Part shown: piece by piece, positions 35,750 to 43,243 of the stretch | Layout: each line of letters opens with the position of its first letter | Position numbering within the stretch: the first letter of the stretch is position 1 | Origin: Deltaproteobacteria bacterium | Lineage (GTDB): Bacteria; Desulfobacterota; Syntrophia; Syntrophales; UBA5619 | Direction: 5' to 3' | DNA length: 55,269 bases | Assembly: GCA_021372695.1 (NCBI GenBank) | Contig: JAJFTY010000115.1 | Span: forward strand, 1 to 55,269 | Program-made: the position numbers and the translations under genes | The notes under the pieces: generated by a model | Told to the model about the DNA's origin: nothing | The model's database searches: none | What the model saw: the letters and a program-made list of their open reading frames with translations, nothing else

Positions 35750-37327
35750 GTGATTACGGTGGAGAATCGTTTCGCTCAATCCCTGCTGGACCCCGCGATC
35801 TTTTCGGTCACCTGGGAACTGGTGCCGGGAAGGGGGGCGCGGGAGAAGGCGCAGGAGAACGCTCTGGCGTCCGCGGCCCGGGCGGCGGAGGGGGGGCGTG
35901 TCCATGCGCTCACCATCACCGACAACCCCGGAGGGAACCCGGCGATTCTGGCCGATTACCTGGGGTCCGAGATCGTGCGGCTCGGCATCGAACCGCTGGT
36001 CCATTTCACCTGCAAGGACAAGAACCGCAACCAGATCGAAAGCGAACTGTATGCTCTGGACCGGGCAGGGGTGCGCAACCTGCTGGTCATGAGCGGCGAC
36101 TACCCTGTGACAGGATTCCGGGGGAGGCCGGAGCCGGTCTTCGATCTCGACCCCGTGAGCACCCTCGAACTGATCGCCGAGATGAATCAGGGCCTGGCCT
36201 ATCCCGGTCCGAAGGGTTTGATCCGGCACCGGCCGAGCGACTTCTTCGCCGGAGCCGCCATCTCCCCCTTCAAGGCGACCGAGGCGGAGCAGATGGTCCA
36301 GTATTTCAAGCTGCGGAAGAAGATCTCGGCCGGCGCCCGGTTCATCGTCACGCAGCTTGGCTACGATGCCCGGAAGTTCCATGAGGTGCTTCAGTTCATG
36401 CGCCAGAACGGCCTGGACGTTCCGCTCGTGGGGAATATCTATGTGCTCACCTTCGGCGCCGCAAGGCTGATGAACCAGAACCGGATTCCCGGATGCGTGG
36501 TCAGCGACAAGCTGCTCGCCATGCTGGACCGGGAAAGGACCGGGCCGGACAAGGGGGTCAAGGCGCGCCACCTCCGCGCCGCCCGGATGTATGCGATCCT
36601 CAAGGGGATGGGATACAGCGGCGTCCATATCGGAGGCCACAACCTGCGGTACGAGGAGGTCGAGGAGATCATCGGGGAAGGGGAGACCCTTGTCCCGCAC
36701 TGGCCGGAGCTGATCCCCCATTTCGACGACCCGCAGCCCGGGGGGTTCTACCTCTACCGGCCGGACCCGCAGACGGGGCTCAACTCGGAAGAGCCGACCC
36801 CCCGCGCGGGAAGGCCACTCGACGTTCCGGTGGGTCTCTCCTACCGGAACTCCCGGCTCTTCCACAAGCTCCTGTTCGAGCCGGGGCGGAACCTCTTCGG
36901 GTTCATGCGGGCGCTCTGCCGGATGGTGGAGGGGACCGCGTGGGAAACCCCCTTCCACTGGTGCGAACACCTGGCCAAGTTCCTGCTCTTCGACTGCCGG
37001 GACTGCGGCGACTGCGCCCTGCCCGACGTGGCCTACACCTGCCCCATGTCCCGCTGCCCGAAGAGCATGCGCAACGGGGCCTGCGGCGGCAGCTTCAACG
37101 GCTGGTGCGAGGTCCATCCGGGCAAGCGGCACTGCATCTATGTCAAGGCCTATGCCAGGCTGAAGCATTACGGGGAGGAGTCGCGTCTGGACGAAAAACC
37201 CATTCCGCCGTGCAACTGGGATTTCTACCAGACCTCCTCCTGGATCAACTTTTACCTCGGAAGGGACCATACGGCTCAAAGGCTGGGAATCCCGAAGATT
37301 GACAAGAAAGGAGAGAGCACATGCTGA
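35750..37327 (+). CDS. MetF-MetV fusion, methylenetetrahydrofolate reductase
   Basis: The 525-residue protein joins two parts. Residues about 1-300 form the MetF TIM barrel (FSVTWELVPGRG, VHALTITDNPGGNPA, VHFTCKDKNRNQIESELYAL, VRNLLVMSGDYPV, ARFIVTQLGYDARKF). Residues about 370-525 match the MetV-type C-terminal partner, with eight clustered cysteines near 416-465 (DCRDCGDCALPDV, TCPMSRCPKSMRNGACGGS, WCEVHPGKRHC). In acetogens such as Moorella MetV is a separate subunit; here it is fused. The product should interconvert methylene- and methyl-THF, possibly with an iron-sulfur or zinc site in the tail. The GTG at 35750 has a weak site. Its stop overlaps the next start by 7 bases. Confidence 0.85.
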   Translation: MITVENRFAQSLLDPAIFSVTWELVPGRGAREKAQENALASAARAAEGGRVHALTITDNPGGNPAILADYLGSEIVRLGIEPLVHFTCKDKNRNQIESELYALDRAGVRNLLVMSGDYPVTGFRGRPEPVFDLDPVSTLELIAEMNQGLAYPGPKGLIRHRPSDFFAGAAISPFKATEAEQMVQYFKLRKKISAGARFIVTQLGYDARKFHEVLQFMRQNGLDVPLVGNIYVLTFGAARLMNQNRIPGCVVSDKLLAMLDRERTGPDKGVKARHLRAARMYAILKGMGYSGVHIGGHNLRYEEVEEIIGEGETLVPHWPELIPHFDDPQPGGFYLYRPDPQTGLNSEEPTPRAGRPLDVPVGLSYRNSRLFHKLLFEPGRNLFGFMRALCRMVEGTAWETPFHWCEHLAKFLLFDCRDCGDCALPDVAYTCPMSRCPKSMRNGACGGSFNGWCEVHPGKRHCIYVKAYARLKHYGEESRLDEKPIPPCNWDFYQTSSWINFYLGRDHTAQRLGIPKIDKKGESTC

Positions 37328-38115
37328 TCATCGCCGAGAGGATCAACGCGTCCAGAAAATCGATCGCCCAGGCCATTTCCGCCGCCGACCGGGGCTTCAT
37401 CCAGGGGGAGGCCAAAGCGCAGACGGAAGCCGGCGCCGACTATATCGACGTCAATGCCGGCACCTTCGTAGGCGAAGAGGCCGAAAAGCTCAAATGGATC
37501 GTCGAGGCGGTTCAGGAGGTGACGGAGCTGCCGCTTTCCATCGACAGCCCGGACCCCGCGGTGATCCGGGCCATCCTGCCGCTCGTGAAAAAGACGCCGG
37601 TCATCAACTCCATCACGCTGGAACCTTCCCGGATCGAGGGCCTCCTGCCGCTGGTTGTCGCGAACAAGACCAAGATCATCGCCCTCTGTCAGGCCGAGCG
37701 CGAAATGGCCGAGACGCCGGAAGACAAGACGAGACTGGCGGGCCGCCTGGTCGAGAAGCTCACGGGAGCGGGGGTTCCTCTCGACGACATCTACATCGAT
37801 CCGCTGGTCTATCCGCTTTCGACCAATCCGCAATCGGCCCATGCCACGCTCGAGGCGATCCGGATGATCATGAAGGAGTTTTCCGGCGTCCATACGGTCT
37901 GCGGGCTCACGAACGTCTCCTATGGTCTCCCCGCCAGGAAGCTGATCAACCGGGCGTTTCTGGCGGCGGCGATCACGATGGGTCTCGACGCGGCGATCAT
38001 CGATCCGACGGACAAACTCCTCTTCGCGATGCTCAAGGCGGTGACCTTGGTCGCCGGCAAGGACGACTTCTGCATGGATTACATCACCGCGTTCCGTGCG
38101 GGGCGGCTGGAATAG
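37321..38115 (+). CDS. AcsE-like methyl-THF:corrinoid methyltransferase, canonical copy
   Basis: This second 264-residue pterin-binding methyltransferase is a paralogue of the one at 32092, and starts MLIIAERINASRKSI. All key motifs are intact, including ADYIDVNAG, SIDSPDPAVI, VINSITLEPS, YIDPLVYPLSTNPQS and CGLTNVSYGLP with Asn198. It overlaps the MetF-MetV gene by 7 bases, so the two are translationally coupled, and it precedes the first UroD-corrinoid fusion. It probably carries the methyl group between that fusion's cobalamin and THF. CmuB plays this role in chloromethane users, but CmuB is closer to MtrH. Confidence 0.9.
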   Translation: MLIIAERINASRKSIAQAISAADRGFIQGEAKAQTEAGADYIDVNAGTFVGEEAEKLKWIVEAVQEVTELPLSIDSPDPAVIRAILPLVKKTPVINSITLEPSRIEGLLPLVVANKTKIIALCQAEREMAETPEDKTRLAGRLVEKLTGAGVPLDDIYIDPLVYPLSTNPQSAHATLEAIRMIMKEFSGVHTVCGLTNVSYGLPARKLINRAFLAAAITMGLDAAIIDPTDKLLFAMLKAVTLVAGKDDFCMDYITAFRAGRLE

Positions 38116-38207
38116 AAGGGCATCCCGCGGGAGTGGGAAAATCAAGCCAGAAAAGAGCGAAAAGAGGGGGAAAGCCGGGGGAAAAACTAAAAAAAGGGGG
38201 AACGAAG

Positions 38208-39980
38208 ATGGTCGAATCGAAGCCGAATTTCGAAAGGGTCATGACGGCGCTCCGCTGCGAGGAGCCCGACCGGGTGCCGCTCGGTGACTGGCATGTGGAC
38301 CAGAGACCGAAGGAGGCCTTTTTTGGAAAGCCGATCAAGACCCTCCAGGATCAGGTAGCGTTCTGGCTCAAAGCCGGTTTTGATTACATGACCGCCTCCT
38401 CGGGGATTCTCGAACCGGTGAGAGCGCCCGAGGGGATGACGGTGAAAGGGGAGGGAGTCCACACCGAATACGGGGACCGGGTCTCCCGGGAGTGGGCCCA
38501 CACCCACGAGGGGGTCCTGACGAACCGGGAGCAGTTCGAGAAGCACAAATGGCCGACGGTCGATGAGATGGACCTCTCCAAGTGGGACGTTCTCGACCGG
38601 ATTCTTCCCCCGGGGATGAAAGCGATCCTGCTTCTGGGGAAGATCTACACACCCGCCTGGATGTACATGGGAGCCGAGACCTTCTTCAACGCGCTCGAAC
38701 AGGATGAAGAACTGGTGGCGGCGATCATCAACCGGATCGGCGAAATCCAGTACCAGACATTCCTGCGGGTCATCGAACATCCCTGCGTGGGCGCCGTGCT
38801 CAACCCGGACGACATTGCCTTCAACACGGGGCTCCTGGTTCACCCGAAGTATCTCCGGAAATACGTCTTCCCCTGGTACACGAAGATGGGGAAGATCTGC
38901 CGCGAGAAGGAGATAGGCTTCATCTTTCACAGCGATGGCGACTGCACGGAAGCCATGGACGACCTGATCGACTGCGGATTCCACGGCTTCAATCCCATCC
39001 AGCCCAACGCCATGGACATCGTCGAGGCGAAGAAGCGTTGGGGGAAGAAACTCTGCCTCATCGGAAACATCAACCTCGATTCGACCCTGACCCTGGGGAG
39101 TCCCGAGGATGTCCGGGCCGAAGTCTACGAACGGATCCGGACCATCGGCCCGGGAGGAGGCTACATGGTGGCCTCCTCCAACTCGATCACCGACTACGTC
39201 CCCGTGGAAAACATGCGGGCGCTTTTCGACGCGACCCGTGAATTCGGGCAGTACCCGATCCGGCTCGAAGAGGGAGGTGTCCGCGGGAAGTTTTGGACCT
39301 CCGCGGCGAAGGTCCGCGAGAGCGGGACCGCCCGGGTGGAGACGGGCCTCAACGTGGAGGCATACGCGGAAGCCCTGATCGCGAACGATATCCCCGGCAC
39401 GATCTCGCGGATGCAGGGGGATATCGACGGCGGGACGCTCCCGGAAGAGGTCGTCTCCCGTGGTCTGATCCCGGCGATCACGGTCGTGGGCGAGCAGTTC
39501 CAGAACGGCCGGATCTATATCCCGGAGATGATGATGGCGGCGCGGACGATGTCGGCCACGCTCGAACACTTCAAGTCGGCGTTGACCGGGAGGGGGGCGG
39601 CCAAGAGCCTCGGAACCGTCGTCATCGGAACGGTTCAGGGGGACCTCCACGATATCGGGAAGAACCTGGTGACCATGATCCTCCGGGGGCAGGGTTTCGT
39701 GGTGGATGATCTGGGCGTGTCGGTGAGCACGGCCCGGTTCGTCGACGCAGTCCGGGAGAAGAAACCCGATATTCTCGCGATGGGCGCGCTTCTGACCACG
39801 ACGATGATCGAGATGAAAAACGCGATCGAGGCCCTGAAAGCGGCAGGTCTCCGCGACCGGGTGAAGGTGGTCGTGGGCGGCGCCCCCGTGACGCCGGCAT
39901 TCGCACAAAAGATCGGGGCCGACGGCACCGCCTATGACGCCCCCGGTGCGGCAAAGCTCTGCAAGACGCTTCTATCGTAG
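38208..39980 (+). CDS. CmuA-like fusion: UroD-type methyltransferase with corrinoid-binding protein (1)
   Basis: The 590-residue protein starts at ATG 38208; an in-frame run back to 37299 overlaps the AcsE-like gene and is spurious. Residues about 1-345 are a uroporphyrinogen-decarboxylase-type barrel, as in MtaA, MtbA and CmuA. The metal-site region reads FHSDGDC (His241, Asp243, Cys246), not the HxCG of MtaA/MtbA. Residues about 385-465 are the helical cap (ANDIPGTISRMQGDIDGG, GRIYIPEMMMAARTM). From about 470 comes the cobalamin Rossmann domain, with Asp479-x-His481-x-x-Gly484 (GDLHDIGKNL), GALLTTTM and VVVGGAPVT; His481 should ligate cobalt. Fusion of methyltransferase I and corrinoid protein in this order is known from CmuA. 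The substrate is unknown. A purine-rich leader (38140-38207) precedes it. Confidence 0.88.
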   Translation: MVESKPNFERVMTALRCEEPDRVPLGDWHVDQRPKEAFFGKPIKTLQDQVAFWLKAGFDYMTASSGILEPVRAPEGMTVKGEGVHTEYGDRVSREWAHTHEGVLTNREQFEKHKWPTVDEMDLSKWDVLDRILPPGMKAILLLGKIYTPAWMYMGAETFFNALEQDEELVAAIINRIGEIQYQTFLRVIEHPCVGAVLNPDDIAFNTGLLVHPKYLRKYVFPWYTKMGKICREKEIGFIFHSDGDCTEAMDDLIDCGFHGFNPIQPNAMDIVEAKKRWGKKLCLIGNINLDSTLTLGSPEDVRAEVYERIRTIGPGGGYMVASSNSITDYVPVENMRALFDATREFGQYPIRLEEGGVRGKFWTSAAKVRESGTARVETGLNVEAYAEALIANDIPGTISRMQGDIDGGTLPEEVVSRGLIPAITVVGEQFQNGRIYIPEMMMAARTMSATLEHFKSALTGRGAAKSLGTVVIGTVQGDLHDIGKNLVTMILRGQGFVVDDLGVSVSTARFVDAVREKKPDILAMGALLTTTMIEMKNAIEALKAAGLRDRVKVVVGGAPVTPAFAQKIGADGTAYDAPGAAKLCKTLLS

Positions 39981-40122
39981 GAACAGAACCGCGTTATACG
40001 TCGCCCGATCCGGCAGCAAATGAGCTGCAACGGCGGGCAGGCTCTGAAAACGGCGCTTCTACCATAGCAACAGGAATTTCTTTTACCGGTCCGATGCGGC
40101 AATGGGCTGCAAAGGCGGAAAA
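39956..40122 (+). repeat. Imperfect tandem duplication of about 85 bp across the gene end
   Basis: Unit 1 (39956-40040) and unit 2 (40041-40122) share GCTCTG(C/A)A, CGCTTCTA(T/C)C(G/A)TAG, AACAG and TCCGAT/CGATC-CGGCA, then GGCTGCAA or GAGCTGCAA, CGGCGG. Unit 1 includes the last 25 bases of the UroD-corrinoid gene; unit 2 is non-coding. It lies just before the second TRAP operon and may hold its control elements, though no promoter consensus is visible. Confidence 0.6.
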
Positions 40123-40151
40123 GCTCGTTTCTTGAACAGGAGGGAGATATT

Positions 40152-41234
40152 ATGGAGAAGAGAAGGCGGGAGTTCTTGAAGAAGGCTGGGGTCGCGGCAG
40201 CGGCCGGTGCGGGGGTTGTCCTGACGGGGAGCCGGAGGCTGTACGCCAAGGATGAAGAGAAGGTGTACAAATGGAAAATGGCCACGCCGTGGGCGACGGG
40301 AATGCCCCTTTACACGAACATGGCCAAGATCCTGCCGGATGTCGTCAAGAAGCTCAGCAACGGAAGGCTGATCATCGACATCTTCCCGGCGGGGGCCATT
40401 GCCCCGGCTCTGGAAGTGGTGGACGCCACCAGAAGGGGGGTCTGCCAGATCGCCCATACGTGGCCGGGCTACGACATCGGCATTTCCAAGGGCTCGGCGA
40501 TCATCGGGGGGTTTGCCGGCAGCCCGAACTCCGAGGTGATGATGCACTGGATCTACGCCGGCGGCGGATACAAGCTCTGGCAGGATTTCCGCCGGGATAA
40601 ATTCAATGTTGTCGCCTTCCCCGGAGGGATGCGCCCCACCGAGGTTTTCGCCCATTCCCACAAGCCGATCCGCTCGCTCGCGGACATGAAGGGATTCAAG
40701 ATGCGGACCGTCGGGGCCTGGGCGGATATCCTCCCCAAACTGGGCGCCTCCGTGATCACCCTCCCCGGCGGCGAGGTGTTGCCGGCCCTGGAGAGAAAGG
40801 TGATCGACGCGACTGAATGGGCCTGCGCCGGGGAAAACCTGCCGATGGGGTTCCACGAGGTGGCCAAGTATATCATCATTCCCGGGATCCATCAGCCGAG
40901 CGCTCCCTTCGAGTTTGTCGTGAACGTCAAGGCCTGGGAGGAACTGCCGGCGGACCTCAAGGCCATCGTGGAGGACGCGGCGAAGATTGCCATGCTGGAG
41001 TCCTGGACCTATCTCGGTGCTCTCGACATGGGCGCCATGGAAACCTTCAAAAAAAAGGGAAACACGATCATCGAACTGGATGTGGAGGTGCAGAAGGCGG
41101 CCTACAAGCTGGGGCTGGAATGGGGGCAGGATGCTGCCGCCAAGGATCCTTGGACAAAGAAGCTCTTCGAATCCCAGGTGAACTTCGGCAAGAAATGGGA
41201 GGTCGTCGAAAAGACAAGATCGCTCAAGTATTGA
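40152..41234 (+). CDS. TRAP transporter solute-binding protein (DctP family), second system, Tat-exported
   Basis: The 360-residue receptor starts after AACAGGAGG. Its Tat signal RRREFLKKAGVAAAAGAGV resembles that of the first receptor. Body features are GRLIIDIFPAGAIAPALEVV, MKGFKMRTVGAWADILPKLG, VITLPGGEVLPALERKVIDA and EVAKYIIIPGIHQPS. Between two UroD-corrinoid methyltransferases, the likely ligand is the methylated acid they demethylate. It differs enough from the first receptor, mostly in the middle third, to suggest another ligand. No promoter was recognised; the tandem repeat upstream is the only notable leader element. Confidence 0.9.
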   Translation: MEKRRREFLKKAGVAAAAGAGVVLTGSRRLYAKDEEKVYKWKMATPWATGMPLYTNMAKILPDVVKKLSNGRLIIDIFPAGAIAPALEVVDATRRGVCQIAHTWPGYDIGISKGSAIIGGFAGSPNSEVMMHWIYAGGGYKLWQDFRRDKFNVVAFPGGMRPTEVFAHSHKPIRSLADMKGFKMRTVGAWADILPKLGASVITLPGGEVLPALERKVIDATEWACAGENLPMGFHEVAKYIIIPGIHQPSAPFEFVVNVKAWEELPADLKAIVEDAAKIAMLESWTYLGALDMGAMETFKKKGNTIIELDVEVQKAAYKLGLEWGQDAAAKDPWTKKLFESQVNFGKKWEVVEKTRSLKY

Positions 41235-41243
41235 TGATGCCTT

Positions 41244-41280
41244 GCCGGGCGTCCGCGGTGCATGGACGCCCGGCGGTTTT
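41244..41280 (+). terminator. Strong intra-operon terminator between dctP and dctQ, second system
   Basis: Perfect arms GCCGGGCGTCC (41244-41254) and GGACGCCCGGC (41264-41274) followed by GGTTTT. It has the same position and likely purpose as the one at 28903: excess receptor relative to membrane subunits. Confidence 0.85.
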
Positions 41281-41328
41281 CTCTTGAAACAGCTTCACCG
41301 TGATCAAACGAAGGAGGGAAAAATTTCT

Positions 41329-41838
41329 ATGACGGCATCGTTTATCCGGCTCATCGACCGCCTGAGCGCATGGACGGGGAGATGGATCGCCTGGGTCATC
41401 ATCCCCAACGTGCTGGCGCTGGTCTATGAAGTCATTGCGCGCTACTTTCTCAACAGCCCCACCATCTGGTCCTATGAAGTGACCTATTTCCTCTACGGAA
41501 GCCATTTCCTGCTGGGCGCGGCCTATGTCCTCTCCGTCGATGCGCACATCCGGATCGACATCCTCACCTCCCACCTCACGCCGCGGACCAGGGCCAAGAT
41601 CGATCTCGCCGGCTACATAATCCTCTTCTTTCCGGTGATTCTTGCCCTCATCTACGCAGGCGGGGAGTATGTCCTGCAATCCTTCGAGATGGGCGAACGG
41701 TCCGGTCTCAGCCCCTGGAGGCCCTACCTCTATCCGTACAAGGCGATCATCATGATCAGCTTCGTCCTTCTCTTGCTGCAAGGGATTTCCTGTTTCATCC
41801 GCAACATCACCTTGCTGGCGAAAGGAGAGAAGCCATGA
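41329..41838 (+). CDS. TRAP transporter small permease subunit (DctQ), second system
   Basis: The 169-residue product starts at ATG 41329, nine bases after AAGGAGGG. Four predicted helices and the signature EVIARYFLNSPTIWSYEVTY mark DctQ. The loop before the last helix is short (ERSGLSPWRPYLYPYK), unlike the first system. The stop overlaps dctM by four bases. Confidence 0.9.
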   Translation: MTASFIRLIDRLSAWTGRWIAWVIIPNVLALVYEVIARYFLNSPTIWSYEVTYFLYGSHFLLGAAYVLSVDAHIRIDILTSHLTPRTRAKIDLAGYIILFFPVILALIYAGGEYVLQSFEMGERSGLSPWRPYLYPYKAIIMISFVLLLLQGISCFIRNITLLAKGEKP

Positions 41839-43157
41839 TGGAAAACATCTCCCTGCTCATGTTTCCCGTGATGATCCTGGTCGTATTTTCGGGATTCCCC
41901 GTCGTATTCTGCCTCATGGGAATCTCACTTTTCTTCGGCATCGTCGGTTTCGGACCGGAGATCCTGCCCATGCTCATCCGCCGGGTCTACAGCATGGCCG
42001 ACAATTATGTCCTCGCGGCCGTGCCGCTCTTCATCTTCATGGGAACGATGCTGGAGCGTTCGGGCATCGCCAAAATCCTCTTTGAGACGATCAGCCTCTG
42101 GACGGGCCGGGTCCGGAACGGTCTGGCCGTCACGACGGTCCTGATGTGCACCATCATCGCCGCCTGCACGGGAATCATCGGTGCCGCCGAGGTGATGGTC
42201 GGGGTGATGGCCATGCCGCCGATGCTGAAGCGGAAATACAACCACGCCCTGATCGCCGGTACGATCATCGCCGGAGGGGCGCTCGGCACCATCATCCCTC
42301 CGAGTGTCGTCACCGTCGTCTACGGTCCTGCCGCGGGGATCTCCGTCGGGCGCCTGCTGATCTCCACGATCCTTCCCGGCATCCTGCTGTCGTCGATCTT
42401 CGTGATCTATATCGTGGTCCGCTCCTATTCGCAGAGGGGGTTTGCCCCGCCGATATCTCCTGATGATCTCGGGATTCCCCTGTCGCGGAAACTCAAGTCG
42501 ACCGTCACGGGGATGCTGCCGTCCGTTGCCCTGATCTTCAGCGTGATGGGAACCATCGTCATGGGGTATGCCGCGCCCACGGAAGCCGCGGCCCTGGGCG
42601 CCTTCGGAAGCGTGCTGCTGACGATCGGCTACGGCAACTTTACTTTCACGGTACTGAAAGAGGCGATGCTCCAGACGCTTAAGATCTCCAGCATGATGAT
42701 GCTGATCCTGACCGGGGGGGCCATGTTCAGCGGGGTCTTCCTGGGGCTCGGAGGCAGCGACGCCACGGACAGGCTGCTCTCGGCCATGAACATGGGGCCG
42801 TGGGCGGTCGTCGTTTTCTTTCTCTTTGTCGCCTTCCTGGCCGGTTTTCTTCTCGACTGGGGGAGCATCCTGCTGATCTTCGTGCCGATCTTTTCACCGA
42901 TCATCGACAAGCTGGGCTTCGACCCGATCTGGTTCGGCACCCTCTTCATCATGATGATCCAGACCTCCTATCTGACGCCGCCCATGGCGCCCGGGATCTT
43001 CTATCTCAAGGGGATCGCCCCGCCCGAGATGACGACGCAAGAGATATTCCGGGGGGTCATCCCCTACATGCTGCTGCAGCTTGTGGCCATTGCAGTTGTA
43101 CTGCTCTTCCCGGATATCGCCCTCTGGCTTCCGGAAAAGCTCATCGGTTGGAATTAG
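41835..43157 (+). CDS. TRAP transporter large permease subunit (DctM), second system
   Basis: The 440-residue polytopic protein has the DctM hallmarks: VVFSGFPVVFCLMGISLFFG, AVPLFIFMGTMLERSGI, CTGIIGAAEVMVGVMAMPPM, IIAGGALGTIIPPSVVTVVYG and IMMIQTSYLTPPMAPGIFYL. It is a clear paralogue of the protein at 29565 and pairs with the DctQ it overlaps. It moves the ligand with Na+ across the inner membrane. Confidence 0.95.
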   Translation: MMENISLLMFPVMILVVFSGFPVVFCLMGISLFFGIVGFGPEILPMLIRRVYSMADNYVLAAVPLFIFMGTMLERSGIAKILFETISLWTGRVRNGLAVTTVLMCTIIAACTGIIGAAEVMVGVMAMPPMLKRKYNHALIAGTIIAGGALGTIIPPSVVTVVYGPAAGISVGRLLISTILPGILLSSIFVIYIVVRSYSQRGFAPPISPDDLGIPLSRKLKSTVTGMLPSVALIFSVMGTIVMGYAAPTEAAALGAFGSVLLTIGYGNFTFTVLKEAMLQTLKISSMMMLILTGGAMFSGVFLGLGGSDATDRLLSAMNMGPWAVVVFFLFVAFLAGFLLDWGSILLIFVPIFSPIIDKLGFDPIWFGTLFIMMIQTSYLTPPMAPGIFYLKGIAPPEMTTQEIFRGVIPYMLLQLVAIAVVLLFPDIALWLPEKLIGWN

Positions 43158-43243
43158 AGGAAAGAAAAACGGGAGGCAGCCGGGAGTGACCCTGCATCGC
43201 CTCATACGATTGCTGCTTAGAACAAAGAAAGGAGTCAAACACG

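Noticed and set aside
37299..38207. In-frame extension of the first UroD-corrinoid fusion back over the AcsE-like gene
   Set aside because: The extension translates into an out-of-frame reading of the AcsE-like gene; the ATG at 38208 has a suitable leader and starts the domain correctly.
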